From Hydrogenophilales bacterium 28-61-23 (GTDB taxonomy: Bacteria; Pseudomonadota; Gammaproteobacteria; Burkholderiales; Thiobacillaceae), in assembly GCA_002281555.1 (NCBI GenBank), contig NCGJ01000010.1, positions 258,190-322,189 on the forward strand: a stretch of DNA of 64,000 bases. Direction: 5' to 3'. A program made the translations under genes and the position numbers. Shown one piece after another: positions 48,617 through 56,423 of this stretch (within the stretch, counting starts at the first letter, position 1; each line of letters starts with the position of its first letter). The notes under the pieces are model-generated. The model worked only from the letters and a program-made list of their open reading frames with translations. It did not search any database and was not told the DNA's origin.

Positions 48617-50137
48617 ATGTGTGGCATCGTCGGCATCTACTCTTATCAACCCGTCAATCAGATGCTTTATGACGGCTTGCAATTGCTGCAACACCGTGGC
48701 CAGGACGCGGCTGGCATCGTCACGATGGATGGCAGCATGTTCCACATGCACAAGCAGTTGGGCATGGTGCGCGATGTGTTCCGCACCCGCGACATGCGCA
48801 ATCTGGTTGGCAACATCGGTATCGCCCATGTCCGTTATCCAACTGCCGGCTCCGCCGCCAGCCCGGCGGAAGCGCAGCCTTTCTACGTCAACTCGCCATT
48901 CGGCATTGTGCTCAGCCACAACGGCAATTTGACCAATACCGAGGCGCTGCAGCAGGAATTGTTCATGGACGATCTGCGCCATGTGAATACCGGCTCGGAT
49001 TCGGAAGTGCTGCTCAACGTGCTGGCGCACGAATTGCAGGAGGCGGTGCATGGCCATCGCCTGACTCGGGATGACGTATTCGCCGCTGTCGCCGGCGTGC
49101 ATCGACGCTGCAAAGGGGCTTATGCCGTTGTGGCGATGATTGCCGGGTATGGCTTGCTGGCTTTCCGCGACCCGAACGGCATCCGGCCCTTGATCATCGG
49201 GCGCATGGAGACGCCGCAGGGGCCGGAGTGGATCATCGCTTCCGAAAGTGTTGCCATCGAAGCGACCGGGTTCCAGGTCGTGCGCGATGTTGCCCCGGGC
49301 GAGGCCATCCTGATCGATGCCAACGGTGAACTCAGCAGCCGCGTATGCGCGGCGGAAGCGCGTTTTACGCCTTGCATTTTCGAGTACGTCTATTTCGCCC
49401 GGCCGGATTCGGTCATGGACGGCGCTTCGGTTTACGAAAGCCGGCTGCGCATGGGCGAATTCCTGGCGGAAAAGATCAAGCGCGATTTCAGCCATCTGAA
49501 GATCGATGTCGTCGTGCCGATCCCGGATACCAGCCGCCCATCGGCGCTGCAACTCGCTTTCAAGCTGGGCTTGTCGTATCGGGAAGGCTTCATCAAGAAC
49601 CGCTATATCGGCCGGACATTCATCATGCCCGGTCAGGCCACGCGCAAGAAATCGGTGCGCCAGAAACTCAACGCCATGCCACTGGAGTTCAAGGGCATGA
49701 GTGTGTTGCTGGTCGATGACTCCATCGTGCGCGGCACGACCAGCCGGGAAATCATCCAGATGGCGCGTGAAGCCGGAGCGACGGAGGTGTATTTCGCCTC
49801 GGCCAGCCCGCCGGTGCGTTTTCCCAATGTTTACGGTATCGACATGCCGACCCGCGACGAACTTCTGGCGAACGGCCGCAGCGATGAAGAAATTGCCCGG
49901 GAAATCGGCGCTGATGCGGTGATCTACCAGGACTTGCCCGATCTCATAGCGGCGGTCAGGTCGGTCAACCCGGCGCTCGAGGCGTTTGACTCGTCGTGTT
50001 TCGACGGCTGTTACATCACCGGCGATGTCACCGAAGCCTATCTGGCGCGTCTGGAAGGCCAGCGCAATGGTGCAATTCCGATGACCCCCGCGCCGGCGAC
50101 GCGGCAAATGGATCTGAATCTGGCGACGAAATCATGA
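48617..50137 (+). CDS. purF: Amidophosphoribosyltransferase
   Basis: The 506-residue enzyme makes phosphoribosylamine, the first step of purine synthesis. Met1 is followed by Cys2 (MCGIVGIYSY), which becomes the N-terminal nucleophile without a propeptide. The PRPP loop VLLVDDSIVRGTTSREI is intact. The stop overlaps the metZ ATG. Confidence 0.97.
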   Translation: MCGIVGIYSYQPVNQMLYDGLQLLQHRGQDAAGIVTMDGSMFHMHKQLGMVRDVFRTRDMRNLVGNIGIAHVRYPTAGSAASPAEAQPFYVNSPFGIVLSHNGNLTNTEALQQELFMDDLRHVNTGSDSEVLLNVLAHELQEAVHGHRLTRDDVFAAVAGVHRRCKGAYAVVAMIAGYGLLAFRDPNGIRPLIIGRMETPQGPEWIIASESVAIEATGFQVVRDVAPGEAILIDANGELSSRVCAAEARFTPCIFEYVYFARPDSVMDGASVYESRLRMGEFLAEKIKRDFSHLKIDVVVPIPDTSRPSALQLAFKLGLSYREGFIKNRYIGRTFIMPGQATRKKSVRQKLNAMPLEFKGMSVLLVDDSIVRGTTSREIIQMAREAGATEVYFASASPPVRFPNVYGIDMPTRDELLANGRSDEEIAREIGADAVIYQDLPDLIAAVRSVNPALEAFDSSCFDGCYITGDVTEAYLARLEGQRNGAIPMTPAPATRQMDLNLATKS

Positions 50138-51312
50138 ATCTTGCAGGCTTGCATCCCGACACATTGGCGGTTCGCGCCGGCACCCAGCGCAGCCAGTTCA
50201 ACGAACATTCCGAGGCGATGTATCTGACCTCCAGTTTTGTGTTCGGCAGCGCCGCCGAGGCCGCCGCGCGCTTTTCCGGCGCCGAGGCCGGGCCGATCTA
50301 CGCCCGCTTCACCAATCCCAGCGTCAGTATGTTCGAGGAGCGTCTGGCGGCGCTGGAAGGTGCCGAACGTTGCGTCGCCTTTGCTTCCGGCATGGCGGCG
50401 ATCCTGGCCACCGTGATGGGCTTGATGCGAGCCGGAGAGCATGTCGTCGCCTCGCGTTCCATCTTCGGTTCGACCGTCCAGTTGTTCCAGAACATCCTGG
50501 GCCGTTTCGGCGTCGAAACCACCTTCGTTTCGCCGACCGATCCCGATGAATGGCGCGCGGCGGTAAAGCCCAATACGCGGCTGTTCTTCGTCGAATCGCC
50601 ATCGAATCCGCTCACCGAAGTCAGCGACATCCGCGCGCTGGCCGACATCGCGCATGAGGTTGGCGCCTGGCTGGCGGTCGATAACTGCTTCTGCACACCA
50701 GTACTGCAACGCCCGCTGCAACTGGGCGCCGACATCGTCATCCATTCCGCCACCAAGTATCTGGACGGGCAGGGCAGGGTGCTCGGCGGCGCGGTGCTGG
50801 GTAGCAAGGCGTTGATGGACGGTGTGTATACCTTCCTGCGCACCGCCGGGCCGACGCTTTCAGCCTTCAATGCCTGGGTGCTGATGAAGGGATTGGAGAC
50901 GTTGAGTCTGCGCATGCAGGCGCATTCCGCGCATGCACTGGAACTGGCGACCTGGCTGGAAGCGCATCCGAAAGTCGCGCGTGTGCTCTATCCCGGTTTG
51001 CCTTCGCATCCGCAACACGAACTGGCGATGCGGCAACAAACCACGGGTGGCGGCATCGTCGCGTTTGAATTGGCCGGCGGCAAGGAGGCGGCCTGGAAAG
51101 TGATCGATTCGACGCAGATCATGTCGATTACCGCCAACCTGGGCGATACCCGCACCACCATCACGCATCCGGCCAGCACCACGCACAGCCGGATGACGCC
51201 GGAACAGCGCCTGGCAGCGGGAATCGGCGATGGTTTGATCCGCATCGCGGTCGGGCTGGAACATCTGGACGATCTGAAGGCCGACCTGGAACGCGGCCTG
51301 GCGTTGATCTAG
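50134..51312 (+). CDS. metZ: O-succinylhomoserine sulfhydrylase
   Basis: The 392-residue Cys/Met-metabolism PLP enzyme has YARFTNPSVSMFEERLAALE-type substrate residues (ARFTNPSV), FASGMAAI, SPSNPLTEV and the PLP lysine in HSATKYLDGQGR. It makes homocysteine directly from sulfide. Placement after purF is the standard for MetZ. ATGA overlap with purF. Confidence 0.94.
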   Translation: MNLAGLHPDTLAVRAGTQRSQFNEHSEAMYLTSSFVFGSAAEAAARFSGAEAGPIYARFTNPSVSMFEERLAALEGAERCVAFASGMAAILATVMGLMRAGEHVVASRSIFGSTVQLFQNILGRFGVETTFVSPTDPDEWRAAVKPNTRLFFVESPSNPLTEVSDIRALADIAHEVGAWLAVDNCFCTPVLQRPLQLGADIVIHSATKYLDGQGRVLGGAVLGSKALMDGVYTFLRTAGPTLSAFNAWVLMKGLETLSLRMQAHSAHALELATWLEAHPKVARVLYPGLPSHPQHELAMRQQTTGGGIVAFELAGGKEAAWKVIDSTQIMSITANLGDTRTTITHPASTTHSRMTPEQRLAAGIGDGLIRIAVGLEHLDDLKADLERGLALI

Positions 51313-51313
51313 T

Positions 51314-51391
51314 CGACAGGATGAATCGAGCGAAAGCGACCCATCGCCGCCGACGGCGTTGAATGATGGGTTGCGCTGCGCTCAACCCATC
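51314..51391. repeat. REP-like paired palindromes between metZ and rluC
   Basis: The second unit has GATGGGTTG at 51365-51373 paired with CAACCCATC at 51383-51391 around a GCGC-rich middle, ending in CTACG. A degenerate, similarly built unit (GGATGAATCGAGCG...CGACCCATC) precedes it at about 51319-51345. Elements reading GTAGGATGGGTT...AACCCATC are widespread intergenic palindromes in proteobacteria. It fills the space between two convergent genes and could end transcription. The rluC stop codon lies in its CCTACG tail. Confidence 0.75.
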
Positions 51392-52348
51392 CTACGCAGT
51401 CAACGTATCAAGGAATCCCTGCAAGTCGGCCGGTAGCGGCGCTTCAATTTTCAGTTTCACACCGGTCAGCGGATGGCGGATTTCCAGGCGGGCCGAATGC
51501 AGGAACATGCGTTTCAGGCCTTGATATTTCAACTGACGGTTGAGTTCGGTATCGCCGTATTTGGTGTCGCCGGCTATCGGGTGATGCACCGCCGCCAGAT
51601 GCACCCGAATCTGGTGCGTGCGGCCGGTCTTGAGTTCCGCTTCCAATAAGCTGTACCCGCCGGCTACCTTGATGCGCCGGAAAATCGTGTGGGCGCGCTG
51701 GCCTTCATCGTTCACCTCGACGCGGCGTTCGCCGTCTTCAGTCAGGAATTTGTGCAGCGAGAGCTTGATGTGACGCACCGGATCGCGCCATTCGCCGACC
51801 GCCAGCGCAAGGTAGGTCTTTTTCGGCTCCCCCTCGCGCAGCATCCGGTGCAACTCCACCAGCGCGGAACGCTTCAGCGCCAGGACCAGAATGCCGGAGG
51901 TTTCCTTGTCGAGCCGGTGCGCCAGTTCGAGAAAACGAGCATCCGGCAACTCCATGCGCAATTGCTCGATGATGCCCAGACTGACGCCGCTGCCACCATG
52001 CACGGCCTGTCCGGCAGGCTTGTCGATGACCAGCAAAGCGTCGTCACGATAGATCACCCGATCCAGCAGCGGGTGCGTTATGGGCGTCCTCGGCGGCGTT
52101 TCCGCCGGCTCTGCGACACGCACCGGTGGAATGCGGATTTCGTCGCCCTCGACCAACTTGTATTCGGGCTTGGAACGGCGTCCGCTGACGCGCAACTCGC
52201 CTTCGCGCAACATGCGATAGATCCGGCTTTTGGGGACGCCCTTCAGCGTGCGGAACAGGAAATTGTCCAGACGTTGACCGGCCTGCTCCGATCCGATGCT
52301 GATTTTGCTGACTGATCTGCTGACTGCTGCTTTGCCCACTGATTGCAT
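51392..52348 (-). CDS. rluC: 23S rRNA pseudouridine synthase RluC
   Basis: The 318-residue enzyme has an N-terminal S4 RNA-binding domain (QRLDNFLFRTLKGVPKSRIYRML) and the RluA-type catalytic domain with Asp in HRLDKETSG and GRTHQIRVHLA. It modifies U955, U2504 and U2580 in E. coli 23S rRNA. I chose the ATG at 52348; an upstream in-frame ATG at 52411 adds unlike sequence. It is divergent from rne, the usual arrangement. Confidence 0.93.
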   Translation of the reverse strand: MQSVGKAAVSRSVSKISIGSEQAGQRLDNFLFRTLKGVPKSRIYRMLREGELRVSGRRSKPEYKLVEGDEIRIPPVRVAEPAETPPRTPITHPLLDRVIYRDDALLVIDKPAGQAVHGGSGVSLGIIEQLRMELPDARFLELAHRLDKETSGILVLALKRSALVELHRMLREGEPKKTYLALAVGEWRDPVRHIKLSLHKFLTEDGERRVEVNDEGQRAHTIFRRIKVAGGYSLLEAELKTGRTHQIRVHLAAVHHPIAGDTKYGDTELNRQLKYQGLKRMFLHSARLEIRHPLTGVKLKIEAPLPADLQGFLDTLTA

Positions 52349-52829
52349 TACTGTATATTCGCCTTGCTCAAAAAGCATGCACACCGGGCGTTGAAGATCT
52401 TGCCCACGCACAGACTTTGGGTGCCGGTTATCTCGCTCACCGGCTAAGGTCGCCAGCCCTTTGTTCCACTATGTTTGCGGTGTTCTTTTACGCGCTTGAG
52501 CGCGGAATGAAGGAACGCCAGTGACGTTAGTGAGCTCGAAAGGCGGCGTCCGAAAAAAGCAGCGATGGTAACGCAATTAATATGCGCGACCCGCACCCGG
52601 ATAATTCCCCGCGCGGTTCAGTGCCCAGTTTGGTACTTTGTATTGGTAACCAACAGCTTGAATCGACGGGAAAAAACGATGAACTTAAACCATGCGCCAG
52701 CCGCTCAGCGACACAAATAACCACGCCGCCTGATCCCCTGCATTGCATCGCCGCCGCACCCGGTTCCTGAATATCGGGACTGTGCGGCGGGGTTTATCGC
52801 CCCGGGGCGCGAGAGCGCTGGGGTAAAAC
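52349..52829 (+). promoter_or_regulatory. Long rluC-rne intergenic region / rne 5' leader
   Basis: This 481-base region has no convincing gene on either strand. Near its right end CCGCCGCAC at 52751-52759 and GTGCGGCGG at 52782-52790 form a perfect 9-bp stem around a 22-base loop, and a further GGGG...CCCC hairpin abuts the rne ribosome site. In E. coli, RNase E controls its own message through a long structured 5' leader; this leader could do the same. I found no promoter with both good boxes. Confidence 0.5.
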
Positions 52830-55679
52830 ATGAAACGTATGTTGTTTAACGCGACGCAAGCGGAGGAGCTCCGCGTCGCCATTGTCGAAGGCCAGAAACT
52901 GGTCGATCTCGACATTGAGTCCGCTAACAAGGAACAGCGCAAAGGCAATATTTACAAAGCCATTGTGACGCGCGTCGAACCTTCTCTTGAAGCCTGTTTC
53001 GTCAATTACGGCACCGAGCGGCATGGTTTTCTGCCGTTCAAGGAAATTGCCCGCTCTTCCATTCCGGGCGCCGAGAAAGGCGATTTCAGCCGCGGCCGCA
53101 TGCAGGATCTGCTCAAGGAAGGTCTTGAGCTGGTGGTTCAAGTGGAAAAAGACGAACGTGGCAACAAGGGCGCCGCGCTGACCAACCAGGTCAGTCTGGC
53201 CGGCCGCTATCTGGTGCTGATGCCGAACAATCCTCGCGGTGGCGGCGTTTCTCGCCGGATCGAAGGCGAAGAGCGCAACGAATTACGCGATGCGCTGGCG
53301 CAACTGGAAGTCCCTGCCGGCATGAGCCTGATCGGTCGTACCGCTGGCATCGGCCGCAATGTCGAAGAACTGCAGTGGGACTTGAACTATCTGCTGCAGT
53401 TGTGGACCGCCATCGATGGCGCCGCGAAAGGCCAGACCGGCGCTTTCTTGATCTATCAGGAATCCAGCCTGGTGATCCGCGCCATCCGCGACTACTTCAC
53501 GCCCGATGTCGGCGAATTGCTGATCGACGAGCCGGCGATCTACGAGCAGGCCAAGCAGTTCATGGCGCACGTGATGCCGCCCAATGTGCACAAGGTCAAG
53601 CTGTACGCCGACCCGGTGCCGCTGTTCTCGCGTTTCCAGATCGAACATCAGATCGAAAGCGCCTTCTCGCGCCAGGTTTCGTTGCCGTCCGGTGGCGCCA
53701 TCGTCATCGACCACACCGAAGCCTTGGTCTCGGTTGACGTCAATTCGGCGCAAGCCACCAAAGGCAGCGATATCGAGCAGACCGCGCTCAATACCAATCT
53801 GGAAGCGGCGGAAGAAGTCGCCCGCCAGTTGCGTCTGCGCGACCTGGGTGGCCTGGTGGTGATCGATTTCATCGACATGGAAAGCCAGAAAAACCAGCGC
53901 GAAGTCGAAGATCGTTTGCGCGATTCGCTGCACTACGACCGCGCTCGCGTGCAGACCGGCAAGATTTCCCGCTTCGGCCTGCTCGAGCTCTCCCGCCAGC
54001 GCCTGCAACCCAGCCTGGGCGAAACCAGCTACATCACCTGTCCGCGTTGCGCCGGTACCGGCCACGTGCGCAGCACCGAATCTTTCGCCCTGCATCTGCT
54101 GCGCATGCTTCAGGAAGAAGCCATGAAGGACAACACCGGCGCGGTGCATCTGCAGCTTCCGGTCGATGTCGCCACCTTCCTGCTCAACGAAAAACGGCAC
54201 GACATCCTGTCGATTGAAGCGCGTCACCGGGTTGAAATCGTGTTGATTCCGAACATGCACTTTGAAGTGCCGCGCTACAACCTGGCGCGTTTCCGGCACG
54301 ACCAACTCAACCAGACCGAACCGCTGGCGCCCAGCTACCGCATGGTCGAAAGGCCGGCCGAAGAGGAAATGCAGCCGCGCAATGGCAGCGCCGCCAAACC
54401 CGATCGTCAGCAGCCGGTTGTGCAAGGCATCACCCCGTCGCAACCCGCGCCCGCGCACGTCGACGCGGTGGTCGCGCCGGTTCCGGTCAGCAGTCCCAAG
54501 ACTGGTTTGTTTGGCCGCATCTTCAGTTGGCTGCGTGGTGTCAATGAGCCGGTAGAGGAAGTCAAACCGGTCGAAGTGCAGAAAGCGGAGCCCCGTCGAG
54601 ATCGGGAACCCCGTCGCGAGCGGGAGCCGCGTCGCGGCCGTGATGGCCGTGGTGAACGCGAAAACCGCGAGCCGCGCGAAGGCCGCACCGAGCGTCCTCC
54701 GCGTGGCGAACGTCCGGAGCGAAGTGAGCAGGCCGAACGCGCGCCGCTTCCGGAACGGAACGAAGCACGTGAACCTCGAGAGCCGCGTGAACCGCGTGAA
54801 CCGCGCGAGCAACAACGCGAGCCGCGCGCGGAACGCCCTGAGCGTCCGCGTCGCGAACGCCCACCGGCGACCGAAGTGGCCCGTGCGGAGGAACTGCCGC
54901 TAGAGGTTAACGGTACGCCGCAAAACGGCCAGATCGAATCCCAAGCGGGCGAAAATAGCAGTGAAGAGCGCGACAACCGCCGGCGCGGTCGTCGCGGTGG
55001 TCGTGGTCGTCGCGGCGAAGGTCGTCCCGATGCCGCCGGCTCGATTGCCGAACAGACTGTCAGCGACATCATTGCCGAAGCCGGTGCAGAACCAGGCAGC
55101 GCGCAAGCAAGCGAACAGCCGGCCCGGACTGCCGCATTCGACAGCAACGCGGTGCCTCTGGTCATCCGTCTGGAAAGCGCGCCCGAAACTGCTCCGGTCG
55201 AGGTCGCGGTCACCCAGGCCGTGGCAGAGGCCAAGCCGGTGAGCAAAGCGGCGCCGATGCCTGCCGTCAAGCCCGAGCTGGCCATGATCTCCGGTCAGCA
55301 ATCGGAGCTGGATTTGGCAAAGGCCGGTTTGCAGTTGGTGGAAACCGCCGGCTCGGCGGAATCCGCGCCGGACGATGCGACCAACGTCGCGTCTGAAGGG
55401 CGGGGATCCGCCCCGCGCCGGCGTCGCAGCCGCTCCGGCCGCTCCGGCTCGGCCCAATCGGTCGACGAAACCTTGGTCATGGTGGAAACGCACTCGGCCG
55501 CCGATGCCGCCGAAACCTTCAACGCGGCCTCGGCTTCGGTTGAAAAACCGGGCGAATGGGGCCCGCCGTCCAATCCGCGTCGGCGTGCTCGTCCAAAGGC
55601 TGAGGAGCAGGCTGCAGCGGAACCCCTGGTGATGGTGGAAACCAAGTCCGCGGCTTCGGAGCAGAGCAGCGCGGGCTGA
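52830..55679 (+). CDS. rne: Ribonuclease E
   Basis: The 949-residue endoribonuclease has an S1 domain near residues 35-118, a 5'-sensor/RNase H part, and the DNase I-like catalytic part with Asp303 (SVDVNSAQ) and Asp346 (VVIDFIDM). The zinc-link CPRC near residue 404 joins protomers. Beyond about residue 530 the protein is disordered: a long Arg/Glu/Pro-rich RNA-binding region with EPR repeats, then an acidic and Ala-rich stretch. Two copies of LVMVET(H/K)SA occur near residues 880 and 931. Only the N-terminal half is conserved in sequence. It is the core of the RNA degradosome. Confidence 0.96.
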   Translation: MKRMLFNATQAEELRVAIVEGQKLVDLDIESANKEQRKGNIYKAIVTRVEPSLEACFVNYGTERHGFLPFKEIARSSIPGAEKGDFSRGRMQDLLKEGLELVVQVEKDERGNKGAALTNQVSLAGRYLVLMPNNPRGGGVSRRIEGEERNELRDALAQLEVPAGMSLIGRTAGIGRNVEELQWDLNYLLQLWTAIDGAAKGQTGAFLIYQESSLVIRAIRDYFTPDVGELLIDEPAIYEQAKQFMAHVMPPNVHKVKLYADPVPLFSRFQIEHQIESAFSRQVSLPSGGAIVIDHTEALVSVDVNSAQATKGSDIEQTALNTNLEAAEEVARQLRLRDLGGLVVIDFIDMESQKNQREVEDRLRDSLHYDRARVQTGKISRFGLLELSRQRLQPSLGETSYITCPRCAGTGHVRSTESFALHLLRMLQEEAMKDNTGAVHLQLPVDVATFLLNEKRHDILSIEARHRVEIVLIPNMHFEVPRYNLARFRHDQLNQTEPLAPSYRMVERPAEEEMQPRNGSAAKPDRQQPVVQGITPSQPAPAHVDAVVAPVPVSSPKTGLFGRIFSWLRGVNEPVEEVKPVEVQKAEPRRDREPRREREPRRGRDGRGERENREPREGRTERPPRGERPERSEQAERAPLPERNEAREPREPREPREPREQQREPRAERPERPRRERPPATEVARAEELPLEVNGTPQNGQIESQAGENSSEERDNRRRGRRGGRGRRGEGRPDAAGSIAEQTVSDIIAEAGAEPGSAQASEQPARTAAFDSNAVPLVIRLESAPETAPVEVAVTQAVAEAKPVSKAAPMPAVKPELAMISGQQSELDLAKAGLQLVETAGSAESAPDDATNVASEGRGSAPRRRRSRSGRSGSAQSVDETLVMVETHSAADAAETFNAASASVEKPGEWGPPSNPRRRARPKAEEQAAAEPLVMVETKSAASEQSSAG

Positions 55680-55696
55680 TCTGTTTCGTGTCCAAG

Positions 55697-55728
55697 AAAA
55701 AGCCGGCCTGTTCAGGCCGGCTTTTTTA
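55697..55728. terminator. Bidirectional terminator after rne
   Basis: A 9-bp GC-rich stem (AGCCGGCCT with AGGCCGGCT, 4-base loop) is flanked by an A-run on the left and six T on the right. It lies between the convergent ends of rne and the phosphatase gene and would act in both directions. Confidence 0.92.
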
Positions 55729-55746
55729 TTGAGGTGCTGGTCCAAG

Positions 55747-56220
55747 CTACTCGCGCTTGATCGCCTCGATCAGACCTTCCGAGGCGTCTTCCACCATATC
55801 CAGCACCTGTTCGAAACCGGCGCCGCCGCCGTAGTAAGGGTCGGGTACGTCAAGGTCGCGGTAGCGCCGACTGAAGGAAAGAAAACGACGCACCTTGTGG
55901 CGCAGATGATCGGGGCATTCCTGTCGCAGGATCGCCAGATTGTCCGTGTCCATGGCCAGGACGAAATCGAATTCCTCGAAATCCCGCGCGCTGACCTGGC
56001 GTCCGCGCAAACCGGACAGATCGTAACCGCGTCCCAGCGCGGCTTCCTGGGCGCGGCGATCAGGCGGCTTGCCGATGTGGTAATCGTGCGTGCCGGCGGA
56101 ATCGATCTGAACATTCGAACTCAAACCCGCTTCATTGACCTTGTCGCGGAATACGCCTTCCGCTGTCGGCGATCTGCAGATATTGCCCATGCAGACGAAA
56201 AGGATTGATGTTTTTTTCAT
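55747..56220 (-). CDS. Low-molecular-weight protein-tyrosine phosphatase
   Basis: The 157-residue product has the P-loop CMGNICRSP near residues 10-18 and the general-acid Asp in VPDPYYGG near residue 127. These enzymes remove phosphate from tyrosine; those beside EPS clusters act on tyrosine kinases that control polymer length, but this one stands alone 4.7 kb from the EPS genes, so its target is open. Confidence 0.94.
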   Translation of the reverse strand: MKKTSILFVCMGNICRSPTAEGVFRDKVNEAGLSSNVQIDSAGTHDYHIGKPPDRRAQEAALGRGYDLSGLRGRQVSARDFEEFDFVLAMDTDNLAILRQECPDHLRHKVRRFLSFSRRYRDLDVPDPYYGGGAGFEQVLDMVEDASEGLIEAIKRE

Positions 56221-56423
56221 TAAATTAAGGCTCTATTCCCGTTAAGTAGTGACGCCATCATATTAGCCAGCGGCCAATGCCAGCAACGACGCGGGTTCTG
56301 GTCGTGAATCGGCTGACCGGTCGAGTGCGCGGAACCCGCCTAAATAGTTGGATAGAGGTCTTGCCCCTGGCCCGGCTCGAAATTTTACCGTTCGCCCTTG
56401 AGCGCCGGCCGAAGCGGGCGGCC

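Noticed and set aside
48293-50107. A 604-codon minus-strand open frame opposite cvpA and purF
   Set aside because: Shadow of purF; no recognisable motif, and purF itself is complete with an intact Cys2 and PRPP loop.
53283-54815. A 510-codon minus-strand open frame opposite rne
   Set aside because: Complementary reading of the conserved catalytic half of RNase E; repetitive Arg/Phe runs reflect the opposite strand's codons.
54760-54840. Glu-Pro-Arg repeats in rne as a mobile or phase-variable repeat
   Set aside because: Codons are varied between repeats, so it is low-complexity protein sequence, not a clean DNA tandem repeat.
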